Source of the DNA: Durusdinium trenchii
Lineage: Eukaryota; Sar; Dinophyceae; Suessiales; Symbiodiniaceae
Length of the DNA: 64,000 nt
Direction of reading: 5' to 3'
NCBI GenBank assembly: GCA_963970005.1
Contig: CAXAMN010013858.1
Span: 19,057-83,056, forward strand
Shown here: positions 21,362 through 29,848 of the stretch, one piece after another
How positions within the stretch are numbered: position 1 is the stretch's first letter
Layout: each line of letters starts with the position of its first letter
Translations under genes and position numbers: made by a program
Notes under the pieces: generated by a model
The model's input: the letters and a program-made list of their open reading frames with translations, nothing else
Told to the model about the DNA's origin: nothing
Databases searched by the model: none

Positions 21362-24300
21362 TCAGACCGTCTTGAAGACGGTGTAGCCCCACCACAAATC
21401 CAGAAGGCAGCCCCTTTTTCCGTTCCTCTCGTTGACGAGGATCGTTTCCCTTCTGGATGCGATGTGCCATGCCACCGTCATCCTCCACTTTCCCCACCTT
21501 TCCTCGAGGAGCGTGTCACCCTCGAAGTCATACAGCTTCTTCCTGTCCTGGTAGTGGACTCGGATCCCGATCTTCTTCTCACCTTCAAAGTCGATCAGGT
21601 AGTCCCACGAGTCCTTGGCCGATGTCCTTCGCGGCGGAATCGAAATGATCCTCCGCACTGCCTCGTTGATGAGGCCCTTCTGGAATCCTGGTGTTCTCAG
21701 GTAGTCCGCCATCTCCTCCTCATGACACCACTTCCCCAGCACGATCCTTGTCTCCACCGTGGTGACCAACCTCAGCGGCTCCACCCTCGGAAGGCTTTGT
21801 CGAGGCTGCTCTTCCTGCTGTCCATCTCCTTCTTGAGGCTGTTCTCCACTTCCCTGAGCTGCTGACTCGGCCATTCGGTTCACACCCCGTCCATCCCCGG
21901 GGTCACGAGCTACGAAGTGCACTCCATCGCTATCCAGCATCACCCATGTCCCTCCATAGTCTCGCCGAGGTCCCCTTCGGATCATGTAGCGGTCCCAAGC
22001 GCTCATGGCCAGTCCCAACTCGGCTCGACGTCTCTCCTCCGACTCGGCGTCATAGGCTCCCCGATGTCGCTGTTCCGAATCGGGTACTCGTAGATCGTTA
22101 GGGCCTCCTTGATGGTCAGCACTCCACTCCATGCTCTGTCCTCCCCCGGTCTGGGTGCTTCGATGCCATAGTCCCGGATCGGCTCCTCCAGGGTGTCCTG
22201 CTGGTTCAGGTCGGTCAGAAGGTGGTCCATCTCGGTCCACTGCCGGTGTCTGCCCAGGTGACGCCGCCGTCACGTTCTCGGGACTCGATCTCACCCTCAT
22301 CGTTCTCATAGAGATACGATCAACTGGAGTGCTCGTCCCGAGCTCCTGTCTCTGGTAGAGCGGGTCGTCCGGTTCTGCCCAGGGGTACGCTTCTTCGTGG
22401 GCCGAGTACCCAAAACCCCTGTTCCCCCTCTGGGTTTCGCTCAGGTCCTCCACGTGGTTCACCCCCACCTCCAGGATGCGCTCCACGACCAACTGAGCCA
22501 CTCGATCCCCCTTGTAGACTCTCAGGTCATCATCGGACCAGTTTCTCAGCAGCACCTTCACCTCTCCTCTGAAGTCTCGGTCCACTACCCCGGCTCCTGT
22601 TTCAATGCCCCGGATAGCCAAAGAGGACCTCGGAGCAATCCTGCCATACGTCCCGGCTGGGAGTTCGACCGCCAGACCAGTCTTGATCAACACGCTCTCG
22701 CCAGGGGGAACCAACGTCTCAATGGTGGAGTAAAGATCTAGCCCTGCCGCCTGGTCCGATCCTCTCGTGGGAAGCCGTGCCTCCGGGTGGAGCAACTTCA
22801 CCTTGATCTCCTCCTTGGGCTTGAACCACCGTTGGATGCCAGATGTCCCCACACGGAACGCAATGTCCACCAAGACCGCGATGGCCGCTGTGATCAAAAC
22901 CACGATCCACCATTCCCCAGTGGTCTCCTTCTGTTCTTCCGTCGCCGCCTCCACCTTCCCCAGTAGACTCGCTGCAGCTACCAGCAGTCCGATGCCCCTG
23001 GTGAAGCCGGGTTCAACTCCCTTGTGCACCTCGATCTTCTTGACCTCCACCGGCCTCTTCTCTGCTCCCTTCAGCCCCAGGGCCTCCTTGAACCTTCCCA
23101 AGGCTGGTCCCGTGAGTTGCTTGGTGAAGCCATCCGCAACGAGGACCTTCCCAGACACATGATCCAAGGTGATCTCTTTCTCTCGAATTGCCTCGGTGAG
23201 CCCAGCTGCTCTGATTCGGAGGTGTCTCGTCCTCCAGGAAGATGTCGTTCCTGTCGCGATGGCTATGGCAGCTGTTGAATCCGAGTGAAGCCTCACCTCC
23301 GCCTTCTCTTCCACCACTGCCTCCAATAAGGCTGCCGTAGATCTTCCCGCGATGAGTCCTTCCAGCATCGCCATCAACTCGGCTTCAGCGGTCGAGAGCG
23401 TGATGAACGGCTGCCATGTCGTCTGCCACCCAACTGGAGTTCCTCCGACGAAGACTCCAACTCCTGAAATGCTCTTCAGCTCCGACGACCCATAGGAGGC
23501 GTCCGTGTAGATGTCCACCATCCTGATCGAGGTCTTCTCATCGCTGTTAACATTCTCCCGGATCCTACCGTCGTCGGCCGACATGACCAAGACTTCCTCC
23601 AGAGTCTCCTTGAGGTGGGCTCGAATCTGCTTTCCGATCTTGATCACCTGTGCCGGCCTCTTCGACGCCCACTGGGACATAATGCCCACTCCCAGTGACA
23701 GGTCAGGTCGTGATCTTCCTGCCACCCACAACAGCTCTCCCGTCTCCTTCTGAGCCTGGAGGACCTGGTCCGCCGTCGGCTGCTCCTCCTCCTCGGGAGT
23801 TCGGACTTGACCAAGAGCCCCTCTTCCGGTCTCGTCGTACTCGCTCAACAGGTTGGTGATGTAAGCCTGCTGGTGGATGACATAGTCGACCCCACGTTTC
23901 TCCACCTCCATCCCCAGGAATCTCACAGGCTCCCGTCCTTCCATCACCCACTCTGGTTCCCCAATCTTCCAATGGGTCTTCACTTGCTCGATGAATCCCA
24001 GGATGATGTCCTCCTCACCCACCATGAGGACGTCGTCCACGTAGGTCGCCAGTGCTCCCTTCGTCCTCCATCCAACCTTCTCATCTTCCTCCTGCATCAA
24101 CCAGATGTCTGTCTGAGGGGTGGCCTGCACTCGGACTGGTTTTCCTTGTCGGTCCCATCGGAAGTCCTTGATCTTCCCGTCCCGATGGTCACACCAATCA
24201 CGAGGAGAAGTCACTAACCCGTAGAGTGCTTTCTTCACCAGCCACAACTCCTTGGGGTTCGTCAACACCCCCGCCTCTTGGAAGATTCTTGGCGGTTGTA

Positions 24301-27300
24301 CGATCACTGTGCCTCGCTCATGTGCAGCAGGGGCGTTGAGGAAAGCAGTCTTGACGTCTAGTGTCGCCAGGGACCACTGGTTGACTGCCGCCAGCTTGAT
24401 CAGCATCCTCACCTCAATTCCACTCGCTCCGGATGCAAAGGTCGACTCCGTGCTCTTGGCGTTCATGAAGTTCCCACATGCCACGCCTCGGCACTTATGT
24501 CGTCCGGATCCAGCTTTTCGGCTGAAGATGGCCTTCGCCGGGACGAGGTCAAAGTCCTTTCCCTGGGTTTCCGCCTCGGTCTTCAGCTGGTCCGTCCGAT
24601 CTCGGTCGATGGGCTCCACCGCTTCTGATTCCGTGATCAAGGCGGTGTACTCCTCCACCATTGAAGGTCTCCACTCCTCCAGGTTCTTTCTGACTTCAGC
24701 TAGGCCGACCATTCTGGTTTGGAGAAACTCCTGCCCCTCCCCTCGTGCCTGCTCTGCTTCTATCAAACGGGCTGTCTCTTCCTGTCGCCCCTGGACCATC
24801 GCCTTCTCTGCGATCTCCTCCACCTCTGCCGTCAGCATCTTGATGAACCTCTCGTTGACAATCTCCCCTTCGTCCTCTTCGAGGAGGGTCAACTCCTGGG
24901 CTAGGTGCCTGGCTCCTCGGTGATGCAGCTCCCCCCAGTCTACGGCCTGAATTCCCTCAGCAGGTTCCTGAAGGAGTCTCATGCACTTCCTCACTCGCCC
25001 AGGTCTCTTTCGGGGCTGGTCCACTTCCTCTCGGTCATCAACCTCGTGGATGAAGCCGGCCTCCCTCTCCGGAACCTCCAACTCAGCAGGGGCCTCCCCA
25101 ACCTGGATGATGTCTCCGGTGTGGAACATCTTGCCAGATTCGATCTCCTGAACCAGATAACCCGGAGTCGTCATTGACATCGTCACCGCTGGGCACAACA
25201 CCCGAACCTGGGTGCGAGTCGTCGAGAGGTACTTCTGCCGGTCGCTGTAGTACTTCCGTTTTGCCCAGACCACCTGACCGAACGGGGCCAACTCCCGCCT
25301 TTTCCACCCCATCGACTCCAGCTGGCGCCTCAAGCGCCCCTCTGCCCAATGTCTGGCCGCATGACACCAAAAACTCTCGTCCAAGCCGGCCGCAATGAGG
25401 AGGGTTCGTGCACCACGTTTCACCTGAGCGATCGCGTTCTCTGCACGGCCATTTCCCTTGAAGTTGTCGCCGTCGTTGAAGGTTCTCATGATGCCTCTGT
25501 CGTGGCACCATTTGTGGAACGCTCGGGATTGATACTCCCCCGCGCGATCCGAATGGAGTCGCTTGACTGGGAGCCCCAAGAAGTCGAGCTTGGCTGCCAT
25601 TCTTCCGACCGCCTCGACCACTGCTGGTCCTCCTCGGTTCTCCAGCACCTCAACGACCAGGATCTGCTTGACTTGAAAGTCTCTCTCAGCCTCAACCTTC
25701 TCCATCCAGGCCTTCTCGTCATCCAACCCTGGCCACTCTTCTCGCAAACCCCCTTCCTCTTCCGTCTCGACCACCGTCAGCTCCGGTCCATCTCCAAGGG
25801 CTCCTGGAAGTTCATCCTCTTCGTTAATCGGAATGAGCGATTGTCCATCTTTGGTTACCGGAGCCAGATAGACGCCCACAAGCAGGTAGCGCCCCTTCCC
25901 GAGCTGATCTTCCGCCGCTTCGAATGGCCCTGCAGTGTCGATCGAAAGAGTATATGCATCCGGGTGTGGGACACGTCTGTGGGCCTTGCTCTTCGAGGCA
26001 GCGACGACACAGGCCCTGCATTCTCTGCTATACGGCAAGTGCCCGTTGAGGAGATGTTTCTGCCAGGCGTTGAGGTCCATCCTCCTCAGCTGAGGATCCC
26101 CCTTCTCCAGTGCCTCTCTCACCGCCACCACCAGCGCTGCCTTCAGTCCAGGTGCCCATGCTGCCCATGACTTGGACCTCGCAATCCTCTCCTGGATGGA
26201 GTCTCCTCGATGATCTTCTGCACCATGCCCTGGCCCGCGGAGTCCTTCTAGCTCCCTGAGTCTTGGCATATTCGTGCCCAACCTCGTCGGCTTGCGACGG
26301 GAGTGTCCCATCCGTCCTTGGTCGAACCGCACTTCAAAGAGGTCCCACAGTTTCTTGACTGTCTGCCACTCCGGCCACGACCAGTATGTCGGGTAGCGAG
26401 GATGCCTGTCTGTCTCCCCGTTCTCTTCCTCCGTCGTCTGGTGCCCGGATCGACCGATCTCCCTCTTGGACTCCCCCAGGTAGGCCTCCGGATCATCAGG
26501 CTGCTCCAAGGCGGTGGCCACCTTTTCTGGAGAGGCGGCCTTCGATGCCCTGTGGTGAAGATAAACCTGTCTCAACCACAGCAGGGTGTCATCCTCCACC
26601 TGCTGCTTCAGTACCGGGTCCAGGTTCGGCAAGCCAAATCTTCCGGGTCCTTCTCTTTCTCGGAGGGGTGGAGGTCCAGGTTGTCGATATCTCAACCGGC
26701 TCATTGTCCTGCAAGGCGGGCCACCCAGTAGTGCTCGTAGTGTGCCACCATCGGCGATCTCCAGAAGATAGGCGAAGACATCGTCCCTGAGGATGTTCAT
26801 TCCCGGGTCGATCACCGTATCCACGCACAGGACGGCTCTGCCCACATGCTCAAGTTCCCTCTGCCAGTACTTCTTGGTGTCCCCGCTGAAGAGATGGACC
26901 ACAACTTCCCGCGCTCTCCTCACCTTCCTCCGCTCATGTCGGTTCCACGGAAGGGTCTCCCCCGTCCATCCGACCTTTGGCAAAATCCTCACCAGTAGCC
27001 GAAGAGGAACTTCAGGGAATAGTTCACGAAGCTCTCGAAGATGATGGACTTCTCCCCACTCCAAACCACCCTGGTTCTCTTCTCCACTTAGGACTGCTAG
27101 GCGAGCCCGCTCTCTGACCATGCTGCGTTCGATCTCCCTGATGAGCTCGCGCCCCAGTCCTTCATCCACAGTCGGGCACATCCCCTCCACCGCCACGTCC
27201 AGGAGCGCACCACTCGAGTCCGTGAGGGTGAACCGGTCCTTCTCCCAGTATGCCTCATAGCCCAACGAGATCAGCACCCCAAGCGGTACTATCGTCTGGA

Positions 27301-29383
27301 CCTCATTCTGTGTGAGCAGGGTCTTCGTCCAGGGAATCTGTCTCAGCAGCACTGAACCCTCCGCGAGTTCAACTCGGACTTCCTGAGCTCGCTGCCATTC
27401 CTCCTCGGACTCAGCTCGCCGGAGACAGTGTGTCGCCCCTCCATCTAAGAGGGCCCGATCATTGGTTCTGACCTCCAAACTGCTCAGCTTGATGGACTTG
27501 ATGGCCTTGCTTCCCTCAGTGGCCGGCCTCAAACTCTTCAGCAGCGTCGTGGCTTCCGTGAGCAAGGCCTGGACCTCCCCCGAGCTGGCGGCTGGCCTCT
27601 CGACCTTCTTCTCGTCCACCACATCCTCACTCGCAGCGGGGGGGCTCTCCTCGACCATCTCCCGCTCAATCTTTTTGGTTCCAATCCCCTTGTCCCCTTC
27701 CTTCTTGAAGGTCTTCACGTGCTTCTCGGTGTCGGCCTTCGACTTGACCGTCGGGCACTCCTTCTTGGTATGCTTCGTCGATGAGCACCCAAAGCACCTG
27801 CCCTTCTTTTCCATGTTGCTCCAGTCGTGCTTGAACCGGCACTCCTGGCCCTTCCTGCACCCGTCCTCGGAGCCCCAAAAACGGCAGATCTTCTCCTCAG
27901 TCTTTCCCTCGCTCTTGGCCTTGCCGCTGCCTTTCTCCCCCTTCTCATCGGCCGTCGCGGTCATGGCCTTGACCTTGGTGGCAATAGGCGAAGCCTTGAC
28001 TTCCGACGTCGGCTGCAGCTCACTGATCACCAGGGACTCTGCCTCCGCCGTGAGCATATCTGAGAAGCTCAAAACCGTCTCCAGGTTCGGGGTCACGTCC
28101 ACACCCAGTGCAGCTCTCGTCGAGGACATTCGAAATGCAACCTGACTTGATGTCCTTCCAATCAGATCCGACATCCGATCTAATGCCCCCAACAGCAACG
28201 TGGCGTCCGGGGTGGCTATCTCCAACTCCTGCGCCCGTCTCAGACTCCGTCGCCATCCTCTCAGTGCCTCGACCACCTCATTCATCGTCTGTGGCGTCTT
28301 CGGTTCCACCAGCTGTCGAAGGAGTCTTGAGCGTTCTGCCAGGCCTCCTGGTTGATAGCGCCTGAACAGGGCGTAGAGCACCTCCACTGAGCTTGTAGTC
28401 CGGCTCGACAGGATCTCCGCCTTGATGCTCTGAGGCACGGCGTTGATCAGCATCAGCTGTCCCCTCTGTTCGAGGCGACTCCACACTCCAGAGCATTCAA
28501 CCGGGACCCGAGGTCGGATGTAGAGTCGTTGAACTGGTTCCGCCTGCAGCCACTCTCGATAAGCCATCATGGCAAAGTTCAACACCTCTTCCCACCATTT
28601 CCAGCTCGTCGCGCTCAGGTCCTTCATGGTTGGGGTCACCAGTTGTATCCAATCTCCCAAGATGATTGACCCCAAGTCGCCTTCCCGAAGATCTTGAAGA
28701 GGTGGCAGCTCCACGGACCTGATCGCCTCAGCCCATTGGCCCTCCGAGGAACTGGTGCCTAGCTGTCTCAGCACCGTCTGGGCTGCCTGTTCGAGGGGTG
28801 ACCCTTTGACCAGCTCCCTCACTCCATCTCCATTCCCAGAGGCATCCCGATCTGGCCCTCGAGGATGTACGCCTTGTAGACCCCACCCTCCAGCTCCCCA
28901 AGATCCAGGGACGTCAGGTACTCCCAAACCTCGTTGAGCGGCACCTCTCCCCATAGTGTCCCCCTCCACGGTCTCGGGAAAGTCCGGGATCTTCACATCG
29001 GCCCATGCCTGATTCGAAGCTTCCATCCTTCCCCTCACGGGGGTACACGGTGGTGGATCCTTCGGAGGTGAGGGTGGTGGAGTCGATGTAGGAGGTTTCG
29101 GGGCAAGGTCACTGGCCTCTACCTTCACCTTCTCCCTTGACGACTTGACCTCCTTCCTCAACTCCCCCAACTCTTTCTTCAGCGCGGCGTTCTGAACCAT
29201 CACTGCCCGGAGGAGTTCCTTGACGTCCATTGAAACCCCTCTCTCTTCATCCACAGGCTCCACCCGTCCTGAAGGTTGAGGCCCGTCACCAGCGTCTCCG
29301 TCCGGTAGTGCCGCAGGCCGCATTGCCCTCAGCCGAGCCTCCGCTTGCATCCGCTCACTCCAGAACGAGTTGACCGGCACCAT
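21362..29383 (-). CDS. Copia Gag-Pol-dUTPase polyprotein (element 1)
   Basis: One 2673-codon frame has rough domain positions as follows. The Gag core is ~200-450. A CCCH finger C-x8-C-x5-C-x3-H is at ~497-516 and a CCHC knuckle (CFGCSSTKHTKKEC) at ~528-541. The DGGATH protease is ~647. A domain with HLFSG (~826) and GGPPCRT (~886) resembles cytosine-5 DNA methyltransferases. The integrase has HHCC (~1108-1124) and D...D-x35-E. The reverse transcriptase has LDVKTAFLNAP and YVDD (~1780). RNase H runs ~1955-2090 (TDAS, STAEAEL, HSDS). Two hydrophobic segments are at ~2125-2177. The dUTPase at ~2195-2330 has all five motifs, including GRIAPRSSLA and GFGYS. The last ~340 residues are unidentified. 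The product would make its own particle and integrate cDNA. The true start is probably upstream at 29613 in another frame. Confidence 0.95.
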   Translation of the reverse strand: MVPVNSFWSERMQAEARLRAMRPAALPDGDAGDGPQPSGRVEPVDEERGVSMDVKELLRAVMVQNAALKKELGELRKEVKSSREKVKVEASDLAPKPPTSTPPPSPPKDPPPCTPVRGRMEASNQAWADVKIPDFPETVEGDTMGRGAAQRGLGVPDVPGSWGAGGWGLQGVHPRGPDRDASGNGDGVRELVKGSPLEQAAQTVLRQLGTSSSEGQWAEAIRSVELPPLQDLREGDLGSIILGDWIQLVTPTMKDLSATSWKWWEEVLNFAMMAYREWLQAEPVQRLYIRPRVPVECSGVWSRLEQRGQLMLINAVPQSIKAEILSSRTTSSVEVLYALFRRYQPGGLAERSRLLRQLVEPKTPQTMNEVVEALRGWRRSLRRAQELEIATPDATLLLGALDRMSDLIGRTSSQVAFRMSSTRAALGVDVTPNLETVLSFSDMLTAEAESLVISELQPTSEVKASPIATKVKAMTATADEKGEKGSGKAKSEGKTEEKICRFWGSEDGCRKGQECRFKHDWSNMEKKGRCFGCSSTKHTKKECPTVKSKADTEKHVKTFKKEGDKGIGTKKIEREMVEESPPAASEDVVDEKKVERPAASSGEVQALLTEATTLLKSLRPATEGSKAIKSIKLSSLEVRTNDRALLDGGATHCLRRAESEEEWQRAQEVRVELAEGSVLLRQIPWTKTLLTQNEVQTIVPLGVLISLGYEAYWEKDRFTLTDSSGALLDVAVEGMCPTVDEGLGRELIREIERSMVRERARLAVLSGEENQGGLEWGEVHHLRELRELFPEVPLRLLVRILPKVGWTGETLPWNRHERRKVRRAREVVVHLFSGDTKKYWQRELEHVGRAVLCVDTVIDPGMNILRDDVFAYLLEIADGGTLRALLGGPPCRTMSRLRYRQPGPPPLREREGPGRFGLPNLDPVLKQQVEDDTLLWLRQVYLHHRASKAASPEKVATALEQPDDPEAYLGESKREIGRSGHQTTEEENGETDRHPRYPTYWSWPEWQTVKKLWDLFEVRFDQGRMGHSRRKPTRLGTNMPRLRELEGLRGPGHGAEDHRGDSIQERIARSKSWAAWAPGLKAALVVAVREALEKGDPQLRRMDLNAWQKHLLNGHLPYSRECRACVVAASKSKAHRRVPHPDAYTLSIDTAGPFEAAEDQLGKGRYLLVGVYLAPVTKDGQSLIPINEEDELPGALGDGPELTVVETEEEGGLREEWPGLDDEKAWMEKVEAERDFQVKQILVVEVLENRGGPAVVEAVGRMAAKLDFLGLPVKRLHSDRAGEYQSRAFHKWCHDRGIMRTFNDGDNFKGNGRAENAIAQVKRGARTLLIAAGLDESFWCHAARHWAEGRLRRQLESMGWKRRELAPFGQVVWAKRKYYSDRQKYLSTTRTQVRVLCPAVTMSMTTPGYLVQEIESGKMFHTGDIIQVGEAPAELEVPEREAGFIHEVDDREEVDQPRKRPGRVRKCMRLLQEPAEGIQAVDWGELHHRGARHLAQELTLLEEDEGEIVNERFIKMLTAEVEEIAEKAMVQGRQEETARLIEAEQARGEGQEFLQTRMVGLAEVRKNLEEWRPSMVEEYTALITESEAVEPIDRDRTDQLKTEAETQGKDFDLVPAKAIFSRKAGSGRHKCRGVACGNFMNAKSTESTFASGASGIEVRMLIKLAAVNQWSLATLDVKTAFLNAPAAHERGTVIVQPPRIFQEAGVLTNPKELWLVKKALYGLVTSPRDWCDHRDGKIKDFRWDRQGKPVRVQATPQTDIWLMQEEDEKVGWRTKGALATYVDDVLMVGEEDIILGFIEQVKTHWKIGEPEWVMEGREPVRFLGMEVEKRGVDYVIHQQAYITNLLSEYDETGRGALGQVRTPEEEEQPTADQVLQAQKETGELLWVAGRSRPDLSLGVGIMSQWASKRPAQVIKIGKQIRAHLKETLEEVLVMSADDGRIRENVNSDEKTSIRMVDIYTDASYGSSELKSISGVGVFVGGTPVGWQTTWQPFITLSTAEAELMAMLEGLIAGRSTAALLEAVVEEKAEVRLHSDSTAAIAIATGTTSSWRTRHLRIRAAGLTEAIREKEITLDHVSGKVLVADGFTKQLTGPALGRFKEALGLKGAEKRPVEVKKIEVHKGVEPGFTRGIGLLVAAASLLGKVEAATEEQKETTGEWWIVVLITAAIAVLVDIAFRVGTSGIQRWFKPKEEIKVKLLHPEARLPTRGSDQAAGLDLYSTIETLVPPGESVLIKTGLAVELPAGTYGRIAPRSSLAIRGIETGAGVVDRDFRGEVKVLLRNWSDDDLRVYKGDRVAQLVVERILEVGVNHVEDLSETQRGNRGFGYSAHEEAYPWAEPDDPLYQRQELGTSTPVDRISMRTMRVRSSPENVTAASPGQTPAVDRDGPPSDRPEPAGHPGGADPGLWHRSTQTGGGQSMEWSADHQGGPNDLRVPDSEQRHRGAYDAESEERRRAELGLAMSAWDRYMIRRGPRRDYGGTWVMLDSDGVHFVARDPGDGRGVNRMAESAAQGSGEQPQEGDGQQEEQPRQSLPRVEPLRLVTTVETRIVLGKWCHEEEMADYLRTPGFQKGLINEAVRRIISIPPRRTSAKDSWDYLIDFEGEKKIGIRVHYQDRKKLYDFEGDTLLEERWGKWRMTVAWHIASRRETILVNERNGKRGCLLDLWWGYTVFKTV

Positions 29384-29396
29384 CTTCGAACCATCT

Positions 29397-29613
29397 CCCT
29401 TCCCCTTTCCGGGAGATTCTCTCCCCGCCTTTGCGGGCCGTAGGAGGTCGGGGGTCCTCGTGCTTGGACCAGTGCCGTTGACGCCGGGACCAAGGCATCC
29501 TTGGCATCTTCGAGTGCCAGGACTTCATCCTCCTTGGCACTCTCCATGGAGCCTTCTTCAGGCGTCCCAGCCGCGCCGTCAGCTGCCGCCGAGCTCGCCG
29601 GCCGCGCCGCCAT
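29397..29613 (-). pseudogene. Gag N-terminus of copia element 1, out of frame
   Basis: An ATG at 29613 opens a frame starting MAARPASSAAADGAAG and reaching ALVQARGPPTSYGP. That segment aligns with ALMMPQGPPVSLGP in the Gag start of element 2, which then continues into VNPFWSE. In element 1 the matching VNSFWSE is in the main frame downstream, so an indel in the ~29397-29440 interval separates the natural start from the rest. Translation may instead start at the internal ATG at 29383. A sequencing or assembly error in this GC-rich stretch is possible. Confidence 0.6.
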
Positions 29614-29678
29614 GGGGACCAGCTACCAGGGTACCTGCACGGTATCGCCTGGGTGGACTTCGCGTCCCTACCAACACG

Positions 29679-29692
29679 TTGGGCTCATAACC
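29679..29692 (-). promoter_or_regulatory. Primer-binding site of copia element 1 (tRNA-iMet anticodon arm)
   Basis: Directly inside the 5' LTR the plus strand reads TTGGGCTCATAACC. This matches the anticodon arm of initiator tRNA-Met, with the CAT anticodon in its loop, not the 3' acceptor end. Drosophila copia is primed by a 5' half of tRNA-iMet cut in the anticodon stem (around nucleotide 39), and this site ends at the equivalent position. Element 2 carries the same 14 bases. Confidence 0.8.
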
Positions 29693-29843
29693 CGCAGGTC
29701 AAAGCGCGGCACCTTTTCTGCCGCTGGATCAAAAAAGGGCTTCAGATTCACCCCTCGTTGGTACACTTCTTGACTTTAGTGCGTGTCATCGCACCTCCAA
29801 CCTTCATGAAAACTTGGTACACTTCTCTATTTGTGCACCTGCA
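29693..29843 (-). repeat. 5' LTR of copia element 1
   Basis: This 151-bp LTR is identical to the copy at 21136-21286 and is followed by the right GAATC duplication. Confidence 0.95.
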
Positions 29844-29848
29844 GAATC

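Larger units (their letters stand above)
21136..29843 (-). mobile_element. Full-length Ty1/copia retrotransposon 1 (8.7 kb)
   Basis: The element has identical 151-bp LTRs, a 5-bp target duplication, a primer-binding site next to the 5' LTR, a polypurine tract next to the 3' LTR and one very long polyprotein frame on the minus strand. Read in its own direction the LTR begins TGCAGGTGC and ends ACCTGCG. Gene order is Gag, protease, methyltransferase-like domain, integrase, reverse transcriptase, RNase H, membrane module, dUTPase and tail. Integrase before reverse transcriptase places it in Ty1/copia. Identical LTRs indicate a recent insertion. Confidence 0.95.

Noticed and set aside
21457-28937. 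Numerous plus-strand open frames over copia element 1
   Set aside because: They are antisense shadows of the long minus-strand polyprotein and have no motifs of their own.
29679-29692. tRNA-Met-like sequence as a tRNA gene
   Set aside because: Only the anticodon arm is present, with no acceptor stem, D arm or T arm; it is a primer-binding site.
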